A stretch of DNA of 13,638 nucleotides from Thermoproteales archaeon (GCA_027068725.1 JAMOMD010000095.1:1-13638); one strand, 5' to 3'; numbered from the stretch's first letter, positions 6,605-13,638 are shown. Numbers and translations: made by a program. The notes: a model not told the origin generated them from the letters alone.

Positions 6605-6652
6605 AGGTTGTAATAAACTAACCTCAGCTATCGAATAGGAACGTTTAATAAG
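6605..6652. promoter_or_regulatory. Divergent promoters of the pilin-like gene and uS2
   Basis: The plus strand has GTTTAATAAG (6643-6652), centred 28 nt before ATG 6676, so the uS2 mRNA is probably leaderless. The minus strand has TAGTTTATTA (6620-6611) for the pilin-like gene. The latter is flanked by AGGTT (6605-6609) and AACCT (6620-6624), an inverted pair that could be an operator. Confidence 0.5.
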
Positions 6653-6675
6653 TCCACAACCTGCAACGTCGTGAG

Positions 6676-7323
6676 ATGGCTAGTAGAGAAGGTATTGCGC
6701 CTGTACCTGAGGGAGAGTTTCTAGTACCAATAGAGAGGTACATGGCAGCAGGAGTCAGACTTGGAACAAAGGTATCTAACAAGTACCTAGAGAAGAGAGG
6801 TTTCATATTTGCTGTACGTCACGATGGTCTAAGAATATTTGACCTCAGGAAGATTGACGAGAGGATAAGAGTTGCAGCCAAGATGATAGCAATGTACGAG
6901 CCATCGAAAGTAGTTGTAGTATCAGCAAAGCCATACGGCTGGAGACCAGTCCAGATGTTCTGCAAGTTCACTGGCTGCAAGCCAATCATTGGCAGATTCA
7001 TACCAGGCACCTTCACGAACCCAAGAGCCTCATACTACACTGAGGCTGACCTGCTAGTAGTTACAGACCCTAAGGTCGACGTCCAGCCAATAACAGAGGC
7101 AGCTGCACTAGGCATACCAATAATAGCACTAGTCGACACGGACACACCATTCCACTACATAGACCTGATGATACCATGCAATAACAAGGGCAGAAGAAGT
7201 CTCGCACTAATATACTGGCTTCTCGCAAAGCTTGTACTAATAGAGAGAGGAGTTCTCAAGCCAGGTGAGGATCTGCCAGTACCACCTGAGGAGTTTGAGA
7301 CTAGGGTAAGAGAGATAGAGTGA
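6676..7323 (+). CDS. rps2: Small-subunit ribosomal protein uS2
   Basis: 215 residues, typical archaeal length. It is an assembly and structural component of the 30S subunit, near the platform. Recognisable uS2 features include YMAAGVRLGTK near 22-32, RHDGLRIFDLRKIDERI, GRFIPGTFTNP, a DLLVVTDP run, EAAALGIPIIALVDTD, and the IPCNNKGRRSLALIYWLLA segment. Codon use is strongly biased to AGA/AGG, ATA and CTA, as expected for a highly expressed gene here. It is read from its own leaderless promoter and is the first gene of a three-gene unit: the next gene starts inside its stop codon (ATGA). No other ribosomal, enolase or RNA polymerase subunit gene of the usual archaeal uS2 cluster is visible here. 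Confidence 0.97.
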   Translation: MASREGIAPVPEGEFLVPIERYMAAGVRLGTKVSNKYLEKRGFIFAVRHDGLRIFDLRKIDERIRVAAKMIAMYEPSKVVVVSAKPYGWRPVQMFCKFTGCKPIIGRFIPGTFTNPRASYYTEADLLVVTDPKVDVQPITEAAALGIPIIALVDTDTPFHYIDLMIPCNNKGRRSLALIYWLLAKLVLIERGVLKPGEDLPVPPEEFETRVREIE

Positions 7324-7688
7324 AGTGCTGCACAGTATTCGAATCGCCAGAGTACGAGATTCAGGAATGTGAAAATAGCCTACTAATACTGAAACCAAGG
7401 TCTAATCAAACACAGGAACTTCTAGTACAGGCACAATCTGAGGATAATATAAAGAACTTGATATTACTACTTCTGCTACTTTGCAAAAACGGTATACTCG
7501 TAAAGGCAACTACCGACAATAATTTCAATATAAGCAATAATGTAAATATCTTGAAACTATACGACGAACAGATAGAACTGTGGATTGGGAAAAGACCCAT
7601 ATTCAAGATACCTCTAATCCTCAAAGCAAGCTACGTGCTTGGTCTCGTAGACTTGATTAAGCACGCTCTGTCTCGTCTCTCGCGATGA
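7320..7688 (+). CDS. Unknown 122-residue protein in the uS2 operon
   Basis: I do not recognise this protein. It begins MKCC, has a leucine-rich run (LILLLLLLC, about 47-55) that may be a buried helix rather than a membrane span, and ends in a basic helix. Its ATG overlaps the uS2 TGA, and its own TGA overlaps the next ATG, so it is translationally coupled at both ends, which is the main evidence that it is a real gene. The codon use is more AT-rich than in uS2 (AAT, TTG, ATA), suggesting low expression or a different history. A role linked to the following tetrapyrrole enzyme is possible but is only inferred from position. Confidence 0.7.
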   Translation: MKCCTVFESPEYEIQECENSLLILKPRSNQTQELLVQAQSEDNIKNLILLLLLLCKNGILVKATTDNNFNISNNVNILKLYDEQIELWIGKRPIFKIPLILKASYVLGLVDLIKHALSRLSR

Positions 7689-8356
7689 GAGTACCTCTCT
7701 TCATAGAGTTCTCAGGACGAAACGTCCTAGTAATTGGTGGTGGTGAGGTTGGTACAAAAAGAGCAAAGAAATTTCTAGAAGCCGGAGCTAACGTTGTTGT
7801 TCTCTCAAAAGAATTCTCTGAAGAATTGAGACAACTCGAATCAGAGGGTAAAGTAATGCTTGTTCAGGTAGACCTCACAGAAGCTACGAGTATCCAGACT
7901 CTCTCATTTTGGATAACATGGGCAGACTTAGTAGTGTACACAGTTCCTGATGATAGACTTGCAATGCTTGTTCGTTCACTATGTAAAATACACAGGAAAC
8001 TACTGAATGATGCAACATCTGCCGAGTATACAGACGTTGTAATACCAATGGAAAGCAAAGTTGATAGTATCAGAATAGCAGTCACTACTGAGGGTAAGAG
8101 CAGTATTCTTGCTAAGGTTGTCTTAAGAGAACTAGCTAGGTATATTGAGAATAATAATGAATTGAGAAACTATGCCACTACATGGTTTTCAGTAAAAGAT
8201 TATTTGAAGAGGAATGTTAAAGACAGGAAACTTAGAATGAGAATTTATTATGAACTATCAAGCGATTCTGTGTTTAATGAGCTTGCAAAGAAGTCTCCAG
8301 AGGACGCTCTTAGGTATGTGTATGAGAAAGTTAAGAAGCTTATTGAGGGGTCTTAA
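7685..8356 (+). CDS. Precorrin-2 dehydrogenase (Met8 / CysG N-terminal type)
   Basis: 223 residues. It oxidises precorrin-2 to sirohydrochlorin with NAD, and some family members also insert iron to form siroheme. The dinucleotide motif GGGEVGTKRA is at 18-27, and the first strand NVLVIGG and VVVLSKE are typical. The LLNDATSAEYTDVVIP segment contains Asp109, which aligns with the catalytic Asp of Met8/CysG, followed by the EGKSSILAKVVLREL region. The C-terminal helical part (about 150-223) matches the dimerisation domain. It lacks the methyltransferase domain of full CysG, as usual in archaea. It is the third gene of the uS2 unit (ATGA overlap) and its 3' end overlaps a convergent gene by 17 nt. 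The product would feed siroheme or the archaeal alternative heme route. Confidence 0.85.
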   Translation: MRVPLFIEFSGRNVLVIGGGEVGTKRAKKFLEAGANVVVLSKEFSEELRQLESEGKVMLVQVDLTEATSIQTLSFWITWADLVVYTVPDDRLAMLVRSLCKIHRKLLNDATSAEYTDVVIPMESKVDSIRIAVTTEGKSSILAKVVLRELARYIENNNELRNYATTWFSVKDYLKRNVKDRKLRMRIYYELSSDSVFNELAKKSPEDALRYVYEKVKKLIEGS

Positions 8357-8678
8357 ATTCCTGACATGCTCCTAGGCAGAGCTGTGCAAGTGTATTTATG
8401 TCCTTATTTAGCAGGTTTTCTCTATCAAATGAGTATACATAACCTCTGCTTGTATCATATTTTGTGCATGTGAGAGCTTGACATAGTGTATCAAGTACGT
8501 GTCTTACTATGTATCTTACGATTGCTTGACTACATGTCGATTTTAAATCATTCATTATTTGAGCTACAAGCTTTCCTGTTCTGAACGATATATATTTACC
8601 CTTGCTCTGCTGTGTCTCCTCTAGGATCTTCTGTAAGGTAAGCATAATGATCTGTGAAGGAGTGCAGCTTTCTCCCAT
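8340..8678 (-). CDS. Unknown 112-residue Cys-containing protein
   Basis: I do not recognise it. It has six Cys spread along the chain (near residues 5, 49, 66, 71 and two near 104-108). A central amphipathic helical stretch contains RTGKLVAQIM and QAIVRYIVRHVL, followed by a YVYSFDREN strand, a layout compatible with a small winged-helix fold. Its ATG at 8678 is preceded by TATA-like CTTATACG (8718-8711) about 37 nt upstream. The 3' end overlaps the precorrin-2 dehydrogenase gene by 17 nt. There is no homologue I can name, so the coding call rests on length, the promoter and the protein-like sequence. Confidence 0.55.
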   Translation of the reverse strand: MGESCTPSQIIMLTLQKILEETQQSKGKYISFRTGKLVAQIMNDLKSTCSQAIVRYIVRHVLDTLCQALTCTKYDTSRGYVYSFDRENLLNKDINTLAQLCLGACQEFKTPQ

Positions 8679-8710
8679 TGCTATTTCCCTGCGAGTTCTT
8701 TGTGACGTTA

Positions 8711-8759
8711 CGTATAAGGACAGTGTATAAGGGAGCGCAGGAGGGTAAGTCGTAAATTT
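8711..8759. promoter_or_regulatory. Promoter region between the 112-residue gene and moeA
   Basis: GTATAAGG occurs twice as a direct repeat (8712-8719 and 8725-8732, 13 nt apart). On the minus strand the first copy reads as a TATA box for the 112-residue gene. On the plus strand TAAATTT (8753-8759) lies 29-35 nt before the TTG start of moeA. The repeat could be two TATA boxes or a regulator half-site pair. Confidence 0.4.
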
Positions 8760-8787
8760 CGGTGTACCCCCTCCGGTAGAGACACCC

Positions 8788-10035
8788 TTGGAGCTGAGAA
8801 GAGTTCAGGAAGTTGTAGCACAAGCAGTATCCCATATCACGCATAGACCCTCAGTGCTGAGAGTACGTGCTCTAGATGCCGTAGGCCGAATCTTAGCGAG
8901 AGACGTTACTGCGCTAGTGGATGTACCACCTTTTGATCGTGCAGTAGTTGATGGATATGCTGTCAGGTCTCGCGATACAGTATCAGCATCTCCATCAAGT
9001 CCTGTACTGCTGAGATTAGTCAAGACTAGGCGAGTAGGTCCTGGAGAAGCTGTAGAGGTCGCGACAGGTGACCCCTTGCCAGAGGGAGCTGATGCTGTAG
9101 TTATGTACGAGCACACGAGCAAGGCTGGTCCTGACATTATTGAGGTGTTTCAGCCTGTTCCACCTTTTGGAAACGTGTCGAGAAGAGGAGAGGATGTACA
9201 GCGTGGGCAAGTAATATTTAGGAAAGGTCATATTGTGACAAGGCTAGATGTTGCACTACTAGCATCGTCAGGAAATATTGAGGTCGAGGTGTACGATATA
9301 TCTGTTGCACTAGTATGTACGGGGGACGAGATCTTTGATATTGACAAAGTCTCGAACCTTGAAGAACTTGAGAGACTGTATTTAGAGGGCAAGGTTCTGA
9401 ACACGACTCGTCTTGTGCTAGAGCATTTTTTACAACAGTTTGGTGTTAAGGTACATTACGTCGGTGCTGTACCTGATGATGAGCAGGAAATTGCTACAAT
9501 CGTAGATAAGTGCGTGGAAAAACACGACATGGTTATCGTAACGGGAGGAACGGCCCTAGGTAAGCGCGATGTTACTGTACGAGCAGTAAGTAAACTGAAG
9601 CCGAAGTTCATGTGGACAGGACTGTGCATAAGGCCTGGGAGACCATCTGGAATAGCAATCCTGAGAGGAAAGCCTGTCCTCCTACTAAGTGGCTTTCCAG
9701 CAGCTGCAGTAGCTGGTCTACTTAGTGTAGGTAAACTTGTGCTAGAGCACCTTATTGATGCTAAGCTTGAGCTTAGTCTAATATCAGGTATCGTTACTAG
9801 ACGTGTTGCGAAGCCACCACACTTGAGAGCCTTTGTGCGTGCTTACGCATGTGTAGATAGGAATAGTGGAGAAATCAGAATAGAGCCACTCGCAGTTACT
9901 GGAAGTGGTCTACTAACAACACTCACGCGAGGTAATGTACTGATAGAGATCCCCGAACTGGAGGAAGGTATTGATGAGAACATGCGCGTGATTGCGTATC
10001 TGTTAGGCAAAGTTTACTACTGTCAAGAGCAGTGA
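8788..10035 (+). CDS. moeA: MoeA-like molybdopterin molybdenumtransferase (TTG start)
   Basis: 415 residues. MoeA inserts molybdate (or tungstate, likely in a hyperthermophile) into adenylated molybdopterin. The N-terminal domains contain DVPPFDRAVVDGYAV (45-59) and ATGDPLPEGADAVV (92-105). The MPT-binding domain has VCTGDEI (177-182) and VTGGTALGKRD (251-261), and the C-terminal MoeA domain begins near 335. The usual LPGNPVS loop is changed to LSGFPAAA (300-307), and DNSAMDGYA to DRAVVDGYA. TTG 8788 is chosen because the MoeA N-terminal helix (LRRVQEVVAQAV) begins there and no in-frame ATG or GTG precedes it. The next gene starts 10 nt after its stop. Molybdopterin cofactors serve formate, aldehyde and sulfur enzymes. 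Confidence 0.92.
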   Translation: MELRRVQEVVAQAVSHITHRPSVLRVRALDAVGRILARDVTALVDVPPFDRAVVDGYAVRSRDTVSASPSSPVLLRLVKTRRVGPGEAVEVATGDPLPEGADAVVMYEHTSKAGPDIIEVFQPVPPFGNVSRRGEDVQRGQVIFRKGHIVTRLDVALLASSGNIEVEVYDISVALVCTGDEIFDIDKVSNLEELERLYLEGKVLNTTRLVLEHFLQQFGVKVHYVGAVPDDEQEIATIVDKCVEKHDMVIVTGGTALGKRDVTVRAVSKLKPKFMWTGLCIRPGRPSGIAILRGKPVLLLSGFPAAAVAGLLSVGKLVLEHLIDAKLELSLISGIVTRRVAKPPHLRAFVRAYACVDRNSGEIRIEPLAVTGSGLLTTLTRGNVLIEIPELEEGIDENMRVIAYLLGKVYYCQEQ

Positions 10036-10045
10036 TGTAACTACC

Positions 10046-10504
10046 ATGTCGAGCGTAATTGAGTACATTCGAGATACACCAATGGTCGTCGAGAAAGTCG
10101 AGAAAGCTCAGATAAGATGCTTCGAAGTTCCAAAAACCAAGTACTTCGCAAGAGGAGAACTACTGTACATAGGCTTCATGCTAAACATGAGAGATGACGA
10201 AGTACAGAACAAGATAAACGAGATGCGTCTTGGAAGAAAGACCATAGAGAAAGTATATGCCTGTAGACTTGACGCAGATCCATGGAGTAGCACAAGAATG
10301 ATACTACCAAGCCTTCTCGACAATGAGACCGATCTAACAGAACTAGAGCCAATAGGCAATGCTCGCCTCAGAGTAATGTTACATTTCAATGGTGTGAAAA
10401 ATGTTGTATGCGTAACACTTCACGAATATGACGAGTTCAGAGAGCTCGTCATAACAAAATTAAAAGGCATAAAAGGAGTAGTGCGCTACATAATATACTT
10501 CTAG
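10046..10504 (+). CDS. Unknown 152-residue protein downstream of moeA
   Basis: I do not recognise this family. It is a mixed alpha/beta sequence with a TKYFARGELLYIGF strand-like stretch, a charged helix near 50-70, and strands VMLHFNGVKNVVCVTLHEY near 110-128. No signal peptide, membrane segment or metal motif is visible. It starts 10 nt after moeA, with GTGAT near the moeA stop as a possible ribosome site, so it is probably co-transcribed with moeA; a role in cofactor synthesis would be a guess. Its TAG stop shares the palindrome CTAG with the stop of the convergent gene. Codon use (AGA, CTA, ATA) matches genuine genes of the window, which supports it being coding. Confidence 0.7.
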   Translation: MSSVIEYIRDTPMVVEKVEKAQIRCFEVPKTKYFARGELLYIGFMLNMRDDEVQNKINEMRLGRKTIEKVYACRLDADPWSSTRMILPSLLDNETDLTELEPIGNARLRVMLHFNGVKNVVCVTLHEYDEFRELVITKLKGIKGVVRYIIYF

Positions 10505-11037
10505 ACAAGAGTCACAACCTCACCTTCTAAATTTCCCACAAACTTCTTAACAAACATCTTAATTGCAGCAACTATCTTATTCTCCCTAACACCTTCCTGC
10601 TCCTCATATCTAACAATTACATAAGGCTCGATCTTCTTCAAGAAGCTCTTCAAATCAGGATCGTCCATCGCTAATCCAGCAGTCGCTAACACAACACTTC
10701 CTCTACCCTGCTCTAAGAATGCTTCTACGCTAGCCTCCAACGCTATCCGGAGCCCCTTAATAAATAGCGCAATATCAAAATTGTCGATTATAACAACATC
10801 GTACTTAACAATCTCCATTAACTGATTCTGAAGTTTATCAATATCGAAATTTCTAAAGAAGTCCTGCAACAGCAAAGTCATATCTATAAACTTAACATTC
10901 TCGCCAGTATGTCTCAAAAATTCTGATAACTTCTCCAAAACCATTCTCCTTCTATCATCATTATTATCGAGGTAAAGCACGGTCTTGGAACTAGAGAGAG
11001 CAGCACACAATCTATCTAATACATCGACAATTCTCAT
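10501..11037 (-). CDS. Degenerate P-loop/RecA-like protein without a Walker A motif
   Basis: 178 residues, family not recognised. The order of elements suggests a small RecA/AAA-like core: strand TVLYLDNND (19-27) where a P-loop would be, strand NVKFIDMT (47-54), a Walker-B-like VVIIDNFDIAL (81-91), and strand SVVLATAGLA (114-123) where sensor 1 would sit. There is no GxxxxGK[ST], so nucleotide binding by a classic P-loop is unlikely. The C-terminal region is basic and helical (IKMFVKKFVG). A TATA box TATATTTA (11067-11060) is about 27 nt before ATG 11037. The SD-like AAGGAG four nt before the ATG would be transcribed only if initiation lies further upstream. It shares the CTAG stop with the convergent 152-residue gene. 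Confidence 0.65.
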   Translation of the reverse strand: MRIVDVLDRLCAALSSSKTVLYLDNNDDRRRMVLEKLSEFLRHTGENVKFIDMTLLLQDFFRNFDIDKLQNQLMEIVKYDVVIIDNFDIALFIKGLRIALEASVEAFLEQGRGSVVLATAGLAMDDPDLKSFLKKIEPYVIVRYEEQEGVRENKIVAAIKMFVKKFVGNLEGEVVTLV

Positions 11038-11040
11038 GTA

Positions 11041-11067
11041 ACTCCTTGAGCCGGAGTCTAAATATAT
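11041..11067 (-). promoter_or_regulatory. TATA box, hairpin and SD-like site before the P-loop-like gene
   Basis: On the minus strand TATATTTA (11067-11060) is followed by an ACTCC/GGAGT inverted repeat (11057-11053 and 11045-11041, 7-nt loop), whose last arm contains the GGAG of the SD-like AAGGAG. Position suits either an operator or an SD-occluding hairpin. Confidence 0.4.
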
Positions 11068-11078
11068 GACTAACAGCT

Positions 11079-11083
11079 AAAAA
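11079..11083 (-). terminator. T-run directly after the methyltransferase stop
   Basis: On the minus strand TTTTT follows the TGA of the m5C methyltransferase without a gap, and the promoter of the next minus-strand gene begins only about 12 nt later. It probably separates the two transcripts, at least partly. Confidence 0.4.
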
Positions 11084-12388
11084 TCACAGCTTGAGTAAAG
11101 CTATGAAATAGCCGTTGGTCTCATGTACATGGGGGAATAGTCTAAGTGTCCCTTTCAGGAATGGATTTTGAAACTTTGAAAAACTTGAAAGCTCTACAAG
11201 TTCAAGACCTTGTTCATCAATTAACTTCTTAATATTGTGCTCATTTTCTTCAAACGTTATTGTGCATGTTGAGTACAGTATATATGTTGACCTAGTGCAA
11301 ACGTTAGAAATTACTGCTCTAAGAATTTTGTACTGATGCCTTGCATACTCGTTAATATGATGTTTCCTAATCCATAACCTAACTTCAGGACTATGAGCTA
11401 GCTTTCCAAGTGAGGTGCAGTCAGGGTCAACGAGTACTAAATCAAAACCTCTACTTCTTACACAGGGCTTAAGCGCATTCGTACATATAACATCTACATT
11501 GTAGTAACTGTACTTTTTCAGTAAATTATTCTCAGTTTCTATACGTTTGTACGATACGTCAAGTGCAGTAATGTGAATTTTCCTGTTTTTTAGCTCAGAA
11601 AGATGCATTGCTTTTCCACCAGGTGCTGAACATACATCAAGCACATTTCTAGCATCGCTAACATATGTAACTGCTACATGAGATACAAGTGCCGAAGCCT
11701 TATCCTGAATGTAGAACAAGCCCTCTCTATACTCCGGAATTTTCTCTAAACTAATATTGAGCGAGCGAACCTTCACTATATCAGGAAGATCTTCGTCTTC
11801 TATAACATCTGCTCCTCTGTCTCTTAACCTTCTAACTAACTCATCTCTTGATATTCGTGTGATATTTACTCTAATATACATGACGGCCTTCTCATTAAAT
11901 GCCTTAAGCATTTTCTCTACTTCATTCTCAGGAAAATATTTAAGAAGATATTCAACTAACCAGCGTGGAATACTGTAGATTACGCTTAACTTCTCTACAT
12001 TATTTAAGTCTTTGACAACTTCTTCTACTGTTATTTCCTTAATTTTCAAAATATCTTCAGGTCTTACATTAGCGATCTTTGAAGACTTTAGAACTCTTGC
12101 TACTCTATCTGGTTGTATGTTTCGGAATTTTATCTCGTATGCGAGTACACGTAGTAGATATTTTCGAAAATTATCGAGTTTTTCTATAGAAATTCCTACA
12201 TAGTTTAGAAGTTTGTCGAGTAGTATGTAGTTTCGAACGGTCCCAAGGCATAGTGCTAGTATTACATCTCTTACGTTTCTTACAGAGGGGTCTATCCTGA
12301 TGTAGTCCTCTATTGCTCCTCTTATCGATATCATTCTTTCCTCAACGCGCTGCAGTATCTTTGCGCATGCGATCTCTATCAGAGTCAT
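11084..12388 (-). CDS. NOL1/NOP2/Sun-family RNA cytosine-5 methyltransferase with NusB-like N-terminus
   Basis: 434 residues. The N-terminal helical region (1-130) resembles the NusB domain of RsmB-type enzymes. The catalytic domain contains the SIPRWLVEYLL element (139-149), the SAM-binding motif DVCSAPGGK (251-259), motif II ITALDVS (Asp277), motif IV DPDCTSLG (321-328, Cys324) and motif VI YSTCT with the nucleophile Cys375, followed by EENE. It transfers a methyl group from SAM to C5 of cytosine in rRNA or tRNA. Motif IV normally reads D-x-P-C; here Asp precedes the Cys. The gene starts in the stop of the citramalate synthase gene (ATGA), so the two are translationally coupled despite unrelated functions. 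It is followed by a T-run. The exact RNA target cannot be told from sequence. Confidence 0.93.
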   Translation of the reverse strand: MTLIEIACAKILQRVEERMISIRGAIEDYIRIDPSVRNVRDVILALCLGTVRNYILLDKLLNYVGISIEKLDNFRKYLLRVLAYEIKFRNIQPDRVARVLKSSKIANVRPEDILKIKEITVEEVVKDLNNVEKLSVIYSIPRWLVEYLLKYFPENEVEKMLKAFNEKAVMYIRVNITRISRDELVRRLRDRGADVIEDEDLPDIVKVRSLNISLEKIPEYREGLFYIQDKASALVSHVAVTYVSDARNVLDVCSAPGGKAMHLSELKNRKIHITALDVSYKRIETENNLLKKYSYYNVDVICTNALKPCVRSRGFDLVLVDPDCTSLGKLAHSPEVRLWIRKHHINEYARHQYKILRAVISNVCTRSTYILYSTCTITFEENEHNIKKLIDEQGLELVELSSFSKFQNPFLKGTLRLFPHVHETNGYFIALLKL

Positions 12389-13638
12389 TCGGCGCTCTTC
12401 GTATGGTATGTCTGCACTATGTTTCTTACTAGCTTAACAACGTCTCGCAGATATCTGAGCTGTAGATAGTAGTCTATTCCCTGTGAGATTGCTTGTAGAC
12501 TAGCATCTACTATGTTCGTGGATGCGTAAGTGGTAGTCCAGTACTCTGAGAGATCTCTCGCCATGAATGTTATGTCGACTCTCACGGTAGATGCCGTGTG
12601 CTTAGGTACTCCGAGAAGGGTGACCTTGTAGTCTACTAGTTCTACGTTATTTACTTCAGGATAGCATTTTGCTAATGCACTTCTTAGTGCTATATCTATG
12701 GCATGCACGGGTCCGTTACCCTCACCTGCCTCTATTATGACCTTATCCTGTGCCCTGACCTTTATCCAGCTCCACGATCTGCCATTATCAATGTTCTCGC
12801 ACATGACTTTCCACTCAAGTACTTCGAAGAACTGTCTGTAGAGTCCGAGATGTTTGAGAACTATGAGGACAGCACTTGCCATTGCGTGATCGAAATTGAG
12901 TCCTTGCTCTTCAAGTCTCTTTATTGAGTCTAGTGCAGCAGCTATTCTAGGATCATTCTTAGGTATCTCGATGCCAAGTAGCTCGCGAACCTTTGATAAT
13001 ATTGCGGATCTTCCACTAAGCTCAGAAACGACAAACTTTCTCGTGTTTCCAACTATTTCAGGATCGACATGCTCGTAGGCTCTTCTACACTTTAGTATTG
13101 CATCAATATGCACACCTGCCTTATGTGCAAACGCGTTCTCGCCAACATATGGCTGGTAAGGATTCTTTGTAAGTCCAGTGAGCTCATACACTATGCGAGA
13201 GATATGTGTTAGATGACGAAGCTTCTCAACTCCTCCTCTAAGTGCTTCGATCCCAAGCTTCAACATTAGGTTAGGCACAACTTGGCACAGATCGGCATTT
13301 CCACATCTCTCTCCTATGCCGTTGATCGTGACTTGCACATGAGTCGCACCTGCGAGAACAGCCATGATTGTGTTCGCGACAGCGCAGCCAGTGTCATTGT
13401 GCAGGTGAACTCCTACCATACTATTCTTAACGTGTGCACGAACTTGACGTACAATGTTGTACACCTCGTGAGGTAGGCAGCCACCGTTCGTGTCACATAG
13501 CACTATTGTCCTGACCTTGAGCTCGTCAAGTAGTTTGACAACCTTTAGTGCATATTCAGGATCTTCCTTATAACCATCGAAGAAGTGCTCAGCATCAAAT
13601 ATTACGTCTAGTCCATGGTTTTTGAAGAACTGTACAGT
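12385..13638 (-). CDS. cimA: (R)-citramalate synthase, LeuA-like family (5' end missing)
   Basis: 417 residues are visible; the start lies beyond the right edge. The sequence is open through the edge, and the in-frame GTG at 13503 is internal because conserved residues precede it (FDAEHFFDGYK). HxH metal ligands are in GVHLHND, and GIGERCGNADLC, NPYQPYVGENAFAHKAGVH and the C-terminal LeuA-type regulatory domain (about 280-400) follow. EHFFDGYK and LCDTNGG favour the CimA branch, which condenses pyruvate with acetyl-CoA to citramalate for isoleucine synthesis from pyruvate, over 2-isopropylmalate or homocitrate synthase; the assignment is by resemblance. The C-terminal domain implies feedback control, probably by isoleucine. 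Its TGA overlaps the methyltransferase ATG. Confidence 0.88.
   Translation of the reverse strand, partial: TVQFFKNHGLDVIFDAEHFFDGYKEDPEYALKVVKLLDELKVRTIVLCDTNGGCLPHEVYNIVRQVRAHVKNSMVGVHLHNDTGCAVANTIMAVLAGATHVQVTINGIGERCGNADLCQVVPNLMLKLGIEALRGGVEKLRHLTHISRIVYELTGLTKNPYQPYVGENAFAHKAGVHIDAILKCRRAYEHVDPEIVGNTRKFVVSELSGRSAILSKVRELLGIEIPKNDPRIAAALDSIKRLEEQGLNFDHAMASAVLIVLKHLGLYRQFFEVLEWKVMCENIDNGRSWSWIKVRAQDKVIIEAGEGNGPVHAIDIALRSALAKCYPEVNNVELVDYKVTLLGVPKHTASTVRVDITFMARDLSEYWTTTYASTNIVDASLQAISQGIDYYLQLRYLRDVVKLVRNIVQTYHTKSAE

Noticed and set aside
9760..9776. Inverted repeat CTAAGC-TTGA-GCTTAG
   Set aside because: Short, internal to moeA, and repetitive Leu/Ser codons make it likely by chance.
12385..13503. 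Citramalate synthase starting at GTG 13503
   Set aside because: The 45 codons before it up to the window edge encode conserved family sequence, so the true start is outside.

Overview
The window looks like chromosomal DNA from a hyperthermophilic archaeon of the Thermoproteota (crenarchaeal) type. The support is a RuvBL/TIP49-like AAA+ ATPase, an archaeal uS2 ribosomal protein, a TrmB-like wHTH regulator, a PUA-fold ASCH protein, a class III (type IV pilin) signal peptide, archaeal TATA boxes about 25 nt upstream of start codons (leaderless transcripts), heavy use of AGA/AGG and ATA codons, and very tight gene packing. I cannot name a genus. No tRNA, rRNA, CRISPR array, insertion sequence or phage gene was seen, and no stretch over 300 bases lacks a gene.

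Layout. (1) 1-1487, minus strand: a two-gene unit of an ASCH protein followed by a radical SAM/SPASM enzyme that runs off the left edge. The first 27 nt of the ASCH gene form a perfect 11-bp inverted repeat that includes the start codon. A small two-helix membrane protein (1554-1769) is read divergently from the same short promoter region. (2) 1885-4053, plus strand: threonine synthase, then malate dehydrogenase, 15 nt apart. (3) 4087-4506, minus: a TrmB-like regulator. (4) 4787-6151, plus: the RuvB-like ATPase, meeting tail to tail with a lone pilin-like gene (6156-6584, minus). (5) 6676-8356, plus: uS2, an unknown 122-residue protein and a Met8/CysG-N-type precorrin-2 dehydrogenase, joined by ATGA overlaps. 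(6) 8340-8678, minus: an unknown Cys-containing protein. (7) 8788-10504, plus: a MoeA-like molybdopterin protein with a TTG start, then an unknown 152-residue protein. (8) 10501-13638, minus: a degenerate P-loop-like protein with its own promoter; upstream of it a citramalate synthase (cut by the right edge) is coupled by ATGA to a NusB/NOL1-type m5C RNA methyltransferase.

Most genes are housekeeping: amino-acid synthesis (threonine, citramalate), central carbon metabolism (malate), translation and RNA modification (uS2, m5C methyltransferase, possibly ASCH), tetrapyrrole and molybdenum cofactor synthesis, and chromatin/DNA or snoRNP-type ATPase work. The places that look least ordinary are the hairpin at the ASCH start codon with its radical SAM partner, the threonine synthase 5' end where the reading frame stays open upstream of the annotated start, a sharp codon-usage break inside the malate dehydrogenase gene, a palindromic 9-mer shared by two promoters, and an ATPase-like protein that has lost its P-loop.
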